Below, in pieces: positions 31,492 to 38,279 of a DNA stretch of 44,735 nucleotides; positions within the stretch are counted from its first letter, which is position 1; each line of letters starts with the position of its first letter. Both the position numbers and the translations under genes were made by a program. The notes below the pieces were generated by a model. That model was not told where the DNA came from and did not search any database. It worked only from the letters and a program-made list of their open reading frames with translations. The stretch is from a virus. Where the stretch lies: IMG/VR virus record IMGVR_UViG_3300043436_004620, positions 1-44,735 of that record; one strand, given 5' to 3'.

Positions 31492-32903
31492 TACAGAACC
31501 ACCTCCTTTGTCACTGTGTGACCTTGAGTCTTATGTGAATCGGCTTGAACGTGTTCAATCAAACCAGGGAAGAATGATACAGGAACCTGATGTAATAAAC
31601 AGTAGAACGTAACAGCTCTTTCTTGAGCGTGTCCACAGTTTACATCATCTTTAAGATACCCAATAAGTGGAGATACCCATTTCATGTATTTTTCAAATGT
31701 AGCATATTCGAATGTCACATTGTTTGTTGTTCCCCAAACTGGTTCTCTCCCCACCCTTAGGTTTTCAGAAATAACTTGTCTAAGATAAGGTTCAATGTCA
31801 AGTTTGTAATGTGATTTGATTGCCTCAAAAATGGTCTTCACCCAATCAGGATTATCTATGAAATGATAATTTCTCATACTAAATGGGAAATAACTGATAA
31901 TTTTTGGGTTGTGTTTCAACAAATTGTTAAGGAAGAATGTGAATCCTTCTTGTGGGTTTGTATCATATTCCAGAAGTTGAATATACTTTGTTTTACATAA
32001 TTGGTGTCTCCAAATGGAATACCAAGCGGTAAAGGCGGTAAACTTTGGATATTGTTCAATGTTGTGTTTGAGGTCTCTTACGATGATTACGTTAGGATAG
32101 TTTTCAATGTCTGTGAATTCTCCTTTTCCAACATACATAAAAACCAAATGTCCCATTCCATCGTATTTTCCTGACTTGATGTTGGATTTAATGATGTCTT
32201 GGTCGTGACACATTACGTATGTTGTAAGATTATTAATTTCTTCTTCTAAAAGAACCGGTAATATATCCTCATATTTTTCTGCAAAAATTTCTCTGTTCTT
32301 ATCCCACTGTTCGTTTGTTTCACCAATAGAAAGGTGAGTGACTCTGACATCATATGTTACACCTACTTTAACATCCTCTAAGTAGTTCTCAAATGAGAAT
32401 GTTACGTCATAGAAGTGGAATCCATCCACTTCTTCATTAAAGTTCTTTTTGATTTTTCTTTTGTCTAAAGAAATGAATAAACCATCAACCATTGTGGTTG
32501 GGGAAATCTTTCCTTCGTTTGTTGAATATTTTGATTCCCATTTCTTCCCATCTTTGGAATGGTTTACTATTCCTCTCATGGTTATTGGTTTTTCCCACCA
32601 TCTACCTGTTGGAGGCATGTATGTGCTACCAGCTAAACCAATGATTCCATAATCGGTGGTTTGGAAATTAGACAATAGTCTCTTACCCCATTTCTTTGTT
32701 TCGAATAACAAATCGTCATGACACAAAACAATTATGTCAGTTTTTGATTCATTTAAGATTTCGTTATAAACTTGAGATAATGATTTTTCTCCGTTGTTAA
32801 TCTTTTGGATGATATCAACGTCAATACCACATGTCTTTTTTATTTGTTCTATAAATTTTGGATTATCTTCTCTTGTTGAAAATCCTACAGTTATTTGTCC
32901 CAT
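31491..32903 (-). CDS. Two-domain glycosyltransferase (StrF/GT2-like N-terminal half)
   Basis: This 470-residue protein joins two transferase-like halves. Residues 1-220 match the StrF/Glyco_tranf_2_5 type: VGFSTREDNPKFIEQI, SLSQVYNEIL, DIIVLCHDDLLFETKKWGKR, YGIIGLAGSTYMPPTGRWW, and VDGLFISLDKR with GFHFYDVTFS. Residues about 225-470 form a second domain (TYVMCHDQDII, YIQLLEYDTNPQ, CGHAQERAVTFYCLLHQVP) with an LEYD strand resembling a GT-A donor motif. The fusion may add two sugars in sequence, or the second half may hold the acceptor. Its start overlaps a 56-residue gene on the same strand. Confidence 0.75.
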   Translation of the reverse strand: MGQITVGFSTREDNPKFIEQIKKTCGIDVDIIQKINNGEKSLSQVYNEILNESKTDIIVLCHDDLLFETKKWGKRLLSNFQTTDYGIIGLAGSTYMPPTGRWWEKPITMRGIVNHSKDGKKWESKYSTNEGKISPTTMVDGLFISLDKRKIKKNFNEEVDGFHFYDVTFSFENYLEDVKVGVTYDVRVTHLSIGETNEQWDKNREIFAEKYEDILPVLLEEEINNLTTYVMCHDQDIIKSNIKSGKYDGMGHLVFMYVGKGEFTDIENYPNVIIVRDLKHNIEQYPKFTAFTAWYSIWRHQLCKTKYIQLLEYDTNPQEGFTFFLNNLLKHNPKIISYFPFSMRNYHFIDNPDWVKTIFEAIKSHYKLDIEPYLRQVISENLRVGREPVWGTTNNVTFEYATFEKYMKWVSPLIGYLKDDVNCGHAQERAVTFYCLLHQVPVSFFPGLIEHVQADSHKTQGHTVTKEVVL

Positions 32904-33061
32904 TTCTTTTTGGCGGTTTTTATTATTTCATGTTGCGTTATCTCAGGATTTTTTTTAGATAGGGTAATACATTCTAAGATAAACTCGGCAATGAGCCTTT
33001 TTTTCTCGAGTTTTTTTATGAGTTCGATAATATTATCTAAATTTTCGTAATACTTTCCCAT
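32891..33061 (-). CDS. Small 56-residue helical protein
   Basis: On the - strand, ATG at 33061 opens a 57-codon frame that ends in TAA at 32891-32893, inside the start of the two-domain transferase gene (13-base overlap). The product (MGKYYENLDNIIELIKKLEK at the start, KKKWDK at the end) reads as two charged helices, one containing IAEFILECITLSKK and one ITQHEIIKTAKKK. It fills an otherwise empty 168-base gap in a fully coding operon, which supports it being real. No family is recognised; a small DNA- or RNA-binding or regulatory protein is possible. Confidence 0.6.
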   Translation of the reverse strand: MGKYYENLDNIIELIKKLEKKRLIAEFILECITLSKKNPEITQHEIIKTAKKKWDK

Positions 33062-33071
33062 GTGAGTTTAG

Positions 33072-33677
33072 TTAAATACCAGTGCTTCCGAATCCATTGT
33101 CACCTCTATCTTGTTCATCAAAATTATCAGTTTCAATTAGTTGAATGAACTTTCCGTTCATCACAGGACAGATAACACCTTGAGCAATCTTCATTCCTTT
33201 TTCGATTTTGACAGGAGATAATGTTGAATTGAATACAATTACTTTGACTTCACCTGAATATCCTTGGTCTACGGTTCCTGGTGTGTTTAACACGGTTAAA
33301 CCCATCTTGAGGGCTAATCCACTTTTAGGTCTAATTTGTAGTTCATATCCCATTTCAAATTGAAAAGAAAGTCCTGTTGGAACTAATACTCTTCCAAGTG
33401 ATGGAATCTCAACACTCTCAGTTGAGTGAAGGTCGAATCCTGAATCTGATGGATAATTGTATGATGGCATTACCGCATCATCGTTAAGTTTTTTTACCTT
33501 GACAACTTTCATTTGCATGGAGTCATATAACTGTTTCTCCATTTCATCCCATTCCTCATCTGTTATGTTGTCTACTATTTCAGAATAGTTTTCAGTTGGT
33601 TCGTAACCAGCCTCTTCTTTAAGTTTTTCGAACAAACTTTTTAGTTCTTCGATTTGGTTGTTGTCTAATACACTCAT
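33072..33677 (-). CDS. dut: dUTPase with acidic N-terminal extension
   Basis: This protein hydrolyses dUTP to dUMP and PPi, keeping uracil out of phage DNA and feeding dTMP synthesis. It is a trimeric-type dUTPase of 201 residues with all five motifs: SDSGFDLHS (77-85), RPKSGLALK (116-124), GTVDQGYSGEV (134-144), GMKIAQGVI (161-169) and RGDNGFGSTG (191-200). Typical enzymes have about 145 residues. Here the first 55 are an extra acidic, helical segment (NQIEELKSLFEKLKEE and TDEEWDEMEKQLYD) of unknown use. It is coupled to the exonuclease gene by a 4-base overlap. Confidence 0.95.
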   Translation of the reverse strand: MSVLDNNQIEELKSLFEKLKEEAGYEPTENYSEIVDNITDEEWDEMEKQLYDSMQMKVVKVKKLNDDAVMPSYNYPSDSGFDLHSTESVEIPSLGRVLVPTGLSFQFEMGYELQIRPKSGLALKMGLTVLNTPGTVDQGYSGEVKVIVFNSTLSPVKIEKGMKIAQGVICPVMNGKFIQLIETDNFDEQDRGDNGFGSTGI

Positions 33678-34375
33678 GATAATGTCATTAATTTTGATAC
33701 TACGTCTATTAATACTGATACGTCTTTTTCACAATATTTTGCAATTCCTTCGTAATCTTTTTTTACCCAAAAAGCTTCATGAACTTTATTTCCTGTAACC
33801 TCCATAGTCTTTGAAGATTCAACACCTAAACATACACACATTAATTCTAATGAAGCAATTGAACCATATCCACCATATTGCCATAACTCTTTTGTATCTA
33901 ATGCTTTTATCTCCCATGGTTTTGTATCATGACCAGGAAGTATCTTCGGAGGAAGTAATCCGTTCATAATCATTCTTTTTGCTAACACAGGGATATCAAA
34001 ACCCTTAACGTTGTGTCCACACAGATAGAAACCTAAATTTCCAATTCTATGTAATAGTTTTTGAACATCTTTCAAAAGTTTCTTTTCGTCAGGGTCACTG
34101 AAGGATTGCATTTTTGTTTCACCACCATCTGTTACGAACGCGACTGAAACACAAGCAATTCTTGAAAACTCAGGAACAAGGGCTGCTCTGTTTACGAACA
34201 TTTGTTCAACACCCTTATCGGAGTCTTCAGGAAATCTTTTTTGAAACCAGTCAAAATAGTGTTCGAACTGAAATGAAAGAGGCTCTCTGTTTTTCTTCAG
34301 AGAGTCCCAATCAGGTTCGATACCAACTGTCTCAATATCTAAGAATAAAAATTTAGTTAGTGGTATTGATATCAT
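33674..34375 (-). CDS. DnaQ-like 3'-5' exonuclease (PolB-type exonuclease domain)
   Basis: This 233-residue stand-alone exonuclease of the DEDDy type has Exo I FLFLDIETVG (D13, E15), Exo II LCGHNVKGFDIPVLAKR (D127) and Exo III YCEKD (Y214, D218). A middle segment SRIACVSVAFVTDGGE is typical of the PF10108-like predicted PolB exonucleases. It probably degrades single-stranded DNA, trims ends or helps replication fidelity. The genes on both sides overlap it by 4 bases, so it belongs to a tight operon with dUTPase and a glycosyltransferase. Confidence 0.85.
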   Translation of the reverse strand: MISIPLTKFLFLDIETVGIEPDWDSLKKNREPLSFQFEHYFDWFQKRFPEDSDKGVEQMFVNRAALVPEFSRIACVSVAFVTDGGETKMQSFSDPDEKKLLKDVQKLLHRIGNLGFYLCGHNVKGFDIPVLAKRMIMNGLLPPKILPGHDTKPWEIKALDTKELWQYGGYGSIASLELMCVCLGVESSKTMEVTGNKVHEAFWVKKDYEGIAKYCEKDVSVLIDVVSKLMTLS

Positions 34376-35583
34376 ACTATAGATTTATAAAATTCTGCTC
34401 TTTCTTTTGTTACAACATTTAAGTCGTATTTGTCTTTTACTGTTTCGTAAAGTCTTTCACCCATATCTTTAACCATATTTGGATTCTTCACAAGTTTTTC
34501 GATAAATTTGGCCCAATCAGAGTGATTTCTATTTTCATCAACTAAAAGAGCATTCCCATCAACAAAGTTACCATTTTCTAAACAATGTTTCAAATCTATT
34601 GTGTATGGACCTAAATTTGACGCAATAAGTGCTTTCTTGTAAAAACCGGACTCAATAACTTTTAATTGAGATTTCATTCTATTGAACATATGGTTTTTAA
34701 TTGGTGCCAAAGATACGTCAAATTTTGAATAGTTTTTTGCGTAAGATTGAACAGGTTTTGTCCATACACGAACATATGATTCTGAATTTTCGTTTGAGAA
34801 TTCTTCTTGTGTGTAATTTAAAAGATATTTTTTATAATCTTCTGAAACTATAGAATAATTTTGTGTAAAGATTTTTTCATATTGTGCCCACACAGTTTCG
34901 TGAGGTAGAATGTTTCTTTTCTTATGTTCTTTGGTCTGTGCATTGATTTCAGTAACGGTTCCTCTTGTATCAAAACCACAAAGAACGTATTGTAACTTGT
35001 CTGAGTATTTTGTTAATTTGCTGAATGATTGGTCCAACAACTGTAAGTCATGTAAGTGAGACGAACCTCCTAACCAACCAATTCTGATTTTGTCTGATTC
35101 AGGTGTTGGTTCTTTGAATTGAGATTCGTTTGGATTGATTGCGTTTGGAAACACAACAACATTTTTATTGAATTTACTGATTTCGTCAGCAAACAACGGT
35201 GTTGTTGTTGAAACATATTTTGCTGCTTTTAGATTTGCAACAATTTTTTCATTGATTTTATTCACAACAATCATGTCATGAATAGGATGCTCTTTTCCTG
35301 GCATCCAATAGTCATCGATATCTGCAACAGTTGCAATACCACTTTCGTTAAGTTTTTGTATTAACTCAAGTGACTTTTCAAAGTCAGGACTAATACTCCT
35401 ATGGAATGAAACAATTTGATAATCTTTGAAAAAATTCAAATCATTCATAGGAACATCATAAACGATATCAACATGGAAATCGTCAGGATATTGAGTTTGT
35501 AAAAAAATGTGAGGGTCTACTGACCTGAATTTGCCCACTCCTGTTCTGTCAGAAGGAACTACTAAAATTTTAATTTTTGCCAT
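34372..35583 (-). CDS. Glycosyltransferase, GT4-like
   Basis: This 403-residue GT-B enzyme starts KIKILVVPSDRTGVGKFRSV and has IATVADIDDYWMPG, then YVSTTTPLFADEI and NVVVFPNAINP (the usual end of the acceptor domain). KIRIGWLGGSSHLHDLQLL opens the donor domain, and VSLAPIKNHMFNRMKSQLKV with IESGFYKKALIASNLGPY is the E-x-x-K donor site. It is cytoplasmic and its substrate is unknown. It overlaps the exonuclease gene by 4 bases and marks the start of the polycistron that leads into the glycan island. The 53 bases upstream have no clear promoter box. Confidence 0.85.
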   Translation of the reverse strand: MAKIKILVVPSDRTGVGKFRSVDPHIFLQTQYPDDFHVDIVYDVPMNDLNFFKDYQIVSFHRSISPDFEKSLELIQKLNESGIATVADIDDYWMPGKEHPIHDMIVVNKINEKIVANLKAAKYVSTTTPLFADEISKFNKNVVVFPNAINPNESQFKEPTPESDKIRIGWLGGSSHLHDLQLLDQSFSKLTKYSDKLQYVLCGFDTRGTVTEINAQTKEHKKRNILPHETVWAQYEKIFTQNYSIVSEDYKKYLLNYTQEEFSNENSESYVRVWTKPVQSYAKNYSKFDVSLAPIKNHMFNRMKSQLKVIESGFYKKALIASNLGPYTIDLKHCLENGNFVDGNALLVDENRNHSDWAKFIEKLVKNPNMVKDMGERLYETVKDKYDLNVVTKERAEFYKSIV

Positions 35584-35636
35584 TAAATTGTATTATATTG
35601 GGAAATATAACACTTTAAAACAAATAAGAAAAGTCG

Positions 35637-36257
35637 TTAAGATAATTTTTTAACTTTAGTAACTCTACCTTCAAATTGGTGTTTTCCAACTTTGAATGTG
35701 AACATCTCGTTAGTTTTTTCAGTAGATTCTGTGATTAAACCATTTTCTTTCAACGCACTTCTAACTGCCTCGTTAATCATTTTTTGAATTACTTTGTAAT
35801 CAATACCTTGAGATTGAACTTGCGGTTGAGATTGTGAAGTTTGTTGTTTTGGTTTTGCAGATTCAGGAACATAATTACCATTACCCTCTTTCATTAATCT
35901 CGAAGCCTTTTCAATCAATTCACTAGATAATGTCATTTGAGGTTGTTGAGGTTGAGAAATTGGATGTTCCATCATTAACTTTTTGATTTCGTCAGGTAGT
36001 TTTGAATTTTTAATTGCATCTACTGAAGGAACTCCAACTGGTTTTGTGTTTGGAACTTGAGACAAATAGGGTTGTTGAACTTGTTGTTCTTGTAAAAATT
36101 CCTGAGGAATATTGTATTTTGCTTGAGGGATGTCGAAATCCTGAGCCATTGGCATTGATGAATATGATGATTCAGATATTGAATTACTTCTTTTCATACC
36201 ATCATGTCTGTCCATGATAGCTTTTGATTTGATAAGTTTGTCCATTAATTGGTCCAT
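35637..36257 (-). CDS. Hypothetical Gln/Ser/Pro-rich protein
   Basis: This 206-residue protein starts at ATG 36257 (MDQLMDKLIKSKAIM). The first 60 and middle 40 residues are low-complexity Gln/Ser/Pro linkers. Two ordered pieces stand out: KLPDEIKKLMMEHPI followed by LSSELIEKASRLMKEG, and a helical YKVIQKMINEAVRSALKENG. A small C-terminal beta domain follows (MFTFKVGKHQFEGRVTKVKK). I recall similar linker proteins in marine T4-like phages, without a known role. It is the last gene of a five-gene run starting at 38226. Confidence 0.65.
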   Translation of the reverse strand: MDQLMDKLIKSKAIMDRHDGMKRSNSISESSYSSMPMAQDFDIPQAKYNIPQEFLQEQQVQQPYLSQVPNTKPVGVPSVDAIKNSKLPDEIKKLMMEHPISQPQQPQMTLSSELIEKASRLMKEGNGNYVPESAKPKQQTSQSQPQVQSQGIDYKVIQKMINEAVRSALKENGLITESTEKTNEMFTFKVGKHQFEGRVTKVKKLS

Positions 36258-36260
36258 AAA

Positions 36261-36641
36261 TTAAAATTTTGAATTAATAATAACGCTAACCATGCTTTTG
36301 TCACCATTTGGATTGTATCCAGGCTTCATTTCTGTAAAATTTTCTCCTGTCGGTTTCAAAGATAGTATTTTATCCAGTCTGAAAAGTCTCCATCCAGGTA
36401 ATGGTTGCTCACCTTTGTAGGCTGTGTGAGAAGAACCTTCGTTATCCCACGCCCTTACAACTTTATTTCCCGCTTTACTAACTCCCAAACAGACAGGTTC
36501 AATATCTCTTAAACCACGTCCACCTGGTTCATCACCATCATAGTATATAACGCACTTCTTCTTGTTCTTGATACAATCAACAACATCATCTATCGATGCA
36601 AGTTCGCAAATTAAACCTTTAAGTGATTCTTGGAGTTTCAT
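36261..36641 (-). CDS. WYL-like domain protein
   Basis: This 126-residue protein has the order of a WYL (Sm-like beta-barrel) domain: CIKNKKKCVIYYDG, then RGLRDIEPVCLGVSKAGNKV with VRAWDNEG, and LPGWRLFRLDKILSLKPTG. The IEP, WR(L)FRLDKI and hydrophobic strand spacing are the features I rely on. Bacterial WYL proteins bind nucleic acid or nucleotide ligands and often regulate transcription or defence. This one lacks the usual helix-turn-helix and stands alone, so its role is open. It overlaps the upstream gene by one base. The C-terminus with KPGYNPNGDKSMVSVI is well ordered. Confidence 0.6.
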   Translation of the reverse strand: MKLQESLKGLICELASIDDVVDCIKNKKKCVIYYDGDEPGGRGLRDIEPVCLGVSKAGNKVVRAWDNEGSSHTAYKGEQPLPGWRLFRLDKILSLKPTGENFTEMKPGYNPNGDKSMVSVIINSKF

Positions 36642-36943
36642 TATGATATAGGGAAATTAGGGTAAGGTTTAGAAGAGTTGAATTTGTTTATTTTGATTTC
36701 ATTTTTTCTCTCTATCACATCATCAATAGTTCCAGCTGCTGAATTGTAAACATCCAAGAATACACCAGTTCCTCTACCGAGTCTGTCTCCGTCAGCTAAA
36801 GCATCTTCGTTCGTTGAAGAATATGGATTACCTGCTGCGTTATAATCGTTTCTTGGAATTAGTTTTGCTCTTTCAGCATCTGCAAAGGCAGTAAGTGCAT
36901 TCGGAACGTTTTGTGATAAGTCGACTGTAATTTCGTTCGCCAT
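36641..36943 (-). CDS. Hypothetical protein, conserved-looking
   Basis: This 100-residue protein starts at ATG 36943 (MANEITVDLSQNVPNAL). It is polar and Asn/Gly-rich with the ordered stretch NPYSSTNEDALADGDRLGRG, TGVFLDVYNSAAGTIDDVIE and INKFNSSKPYPNFP. I recall closely related unnamed proteins in other aquatic T4-like phages, suggesting a virion part, but no function is known to me. It overlaps the next gene by one base. Confidence 0.65.
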   Translation of the reverse strand: MANEITVDLSQNVPNALTAFADAERAKLIPRNDYNAAGNPYSSTNEDALADGDRLGRGTGVFLDVYNSAAGTIDDVIERKNEIKINKFNSSKPYPNFPIS

Positions 36944-36947
36944 ATTT

Positions 36948-37415
36948 TTATAATTTTGAAATTATTTCGTTTATTCTTTTAAGGCTTTCAGTAACCGCAG
37001 CATCATATTTTTGCATTGTCGATGCGTGTTTTTGAGAAGGTCTAACATTAGTGAAGTCTTTCTTCTCATGTGGTTTAATAAACTGATTAGTCATACCAGT
37101 TTCTTTTTTATTATCTTTTGTAACCTTTAAAGTTTCTCTCATTTTTCTTAATTCGTTGTTCACCCAATTTTTCATTTGAACTCCACCATTAAGAACGAAT
37201 GAACCTTCTTTATGATTACCTTTGAAATTATCAAAAAAGTTTTTGATTCTTTTCAGTTGTTTATAACTGATGAATTTTTTTCCTTGAAGTTCTTGGTTTC
37301 TTTTGTAACCTTCGCTATCCTTATCAACATCACCAACCTTACCGAGAGAAACCCTCATGTGTTCTCTCATGTTTCTTGGAAATTCAATTTCTTTATCGTA
37401 TAAACTTTTATTCAC
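36948..37415 (-). CDS. Hypothetical basic protein
   Basis: This 155-residue, Lys/Asn-rich protein starts at ATG 37415, overlapping the upstream gene by 8 bases. A helical core has KKFISYKQLKRIKNFFDNF, a Gly-rich turn GSFVLNGGVQ and MKNWVNNELRKMRETLK. A disordered basic stretch follows, then a C-terminal helix DAAVTESLKRINEIISKL. The pattern suggests a structural or nucleic-acid-binding protein. No family is recognised. Confidence 0.65.
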   Translation of the reverse strand: MNKSLYDKEIEFPRNMREHMRVSLGKVGDVDKDSEGYKRNQELQGKKFISYKQLKRIKNFFDNFKGNHKEGSFVLNGGVQMKNWVNNELRKMRETLKVTKDNKKETGMTNQFIKPHEKKDFTNVRPSQKHASTMQKYDAAVTESLKRINEIISKL

Positions 37416-38226
37416 TTGATAACATTTTAATTAAATCTTTTTTAGAAAAACCTTGTTTCTCCATTTGTTTTATTAAAGATTTCATATTCTTTTTTAAAAA
37501 TGAAGGAATTTCTTCATCATTTTTCTTTTTAGTAACTTCAGAGTTGTTTGAATTTTTCTTACCCATCAAAATATCTTCAACTACCTTAATCATTTTTTGT
37601 TTCTGAATTTCAGATAAAGTTGCTCTTGTTACAAAATTCTTGTCTTTTTTGAATTTCGAATTTTCATCTTTTTTTCCTGATGGGTCTTTACCTTGTTCTA
37701 AAGTTCTTTCCCAAGCATCTGGTTCAGCCATTTTCAATTCGTCTCTGAAATATTCAAAAGTTTCTTGACCATTCATATCTTTTGTTTCCTCAAATCCAAA
37801 AGCACCCGACATATCTTCTTCTTTAACTTCGTCAACAGATTCACCATAGTAAGTTCTGTAACCACGAGAAATTGGGTCGTTTGTAATTCTTGCGGCAGCA
37901 ACAGTTTGGTCCATAGTTTTTTTCGGATGTAATCTTGGGTCTAAGATTGGAATTTTAGAATTCGAAAACGCTCCGTCTATATTAACCAATTCTTCTAACT
38001 CACCTGTAATTTCTTTTGATGATTTTTTCTTTTTTGATTTGGCACATTTATTCAAATATTTTTTAATTACCTCAACTTTGTCTTTTGGTATTTTCATCAT
38101 TACATCTTTTTTTCTTGCTTCAGTCAAAGTTTCTTCCACAGAATAGTATAATGAATAATCATTTCCTTTATCTCTAAGGAAAAAATAATATGGTGATGAA
38201 TAAAATTCTTTGTCTATAGTAATCAT
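37408..38226 (-). CDS. Hypothetical protein, first gene of the left-going block
   Basis: This 272-residue, Lys-rich protein starts at ATG 38226. A small N-terminal beta domain (DKEFYSSPYYFFLRDKGNDY, SLYYSVEETLTEARKKD) is followed by a basic linker. A compact segment then has ELEELVNIDGAFSNSKIPIL, DPRLHPKKTMDQTVAAARIT and PISRGYRTYYGES, and the C-terminus has two helices. I have seen similar middle segments in unnamed marine phage proteins. It is driven from the divergent promoter region it shares with the large fibre gene. Confidence 0.65.
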   Translation of the reverse strand: MITIDKEFYSSPYYFFLRDKGNDYSLYYSVEETLTEARKKDVMMKIPKDKVEVIKKYLNKCAKSKKKKSSKEITGELEELVNIDGAFSNSKIPILDPRLHPKKTMDQTVAAARITNDPISRGYRTYYGESVDEVKEEDMSGAFGFEETKDMNGQETFEYFRDELKMAEPDAWERTLEQGKDPSGKKDENSKFKKDKNFVTRATLSEIQKQKMIKVVEDILMGKKNSNNSEVTKKKNDEEIPSFLKKNMKSLIKQMEKQGFSKKDLIKMLSSE

Positions 38227-38242
38227 CTGTTTCTTTTTAATC

Positions 38243-38250
38243 TATAAATA
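38243..38250 (-). promoter_or_regulatory. Candidate late promoter box TATTTATA (left arm of divergent pair)
   Basis: Read on the - strand, TATTTATA lies 16 bases before ATG 38226. On the + strand the same site reads TATAAATA, the classical T4 late box, 29 bases before the fibre start. It might thus serve either direction; the - strand reading fits the rule seen at the other genes. Confidence 0.5.
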
Positions 38251-38263
38251 CTAGGAGATAAGG

Positions 38264-38270
38264 TATTTAT
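38264..38270 (+). promoter_or_regulatory. Candidate late promoter box TATTTAT (fibre gene)
   Basis: TATTTAT lies 9 bases before ATG 38280 on the + strand, 13 bases from the left-facing box. The 53-base intergenic region would therefore hold two divergent late promoters. Confidence 0.5.
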
Positions 38271-38279
38271 CATTAGTTT

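Noticed and set aside
38243-38250. TATAAATA on the + strand as a classical T4 late promoter for the fibre gene
   Set aside because: Possible, but it is the only gene-sense TATAAATA near a start that I noticed, while the opposite reading fits 13 genes; kept as a left-facing box with a note.
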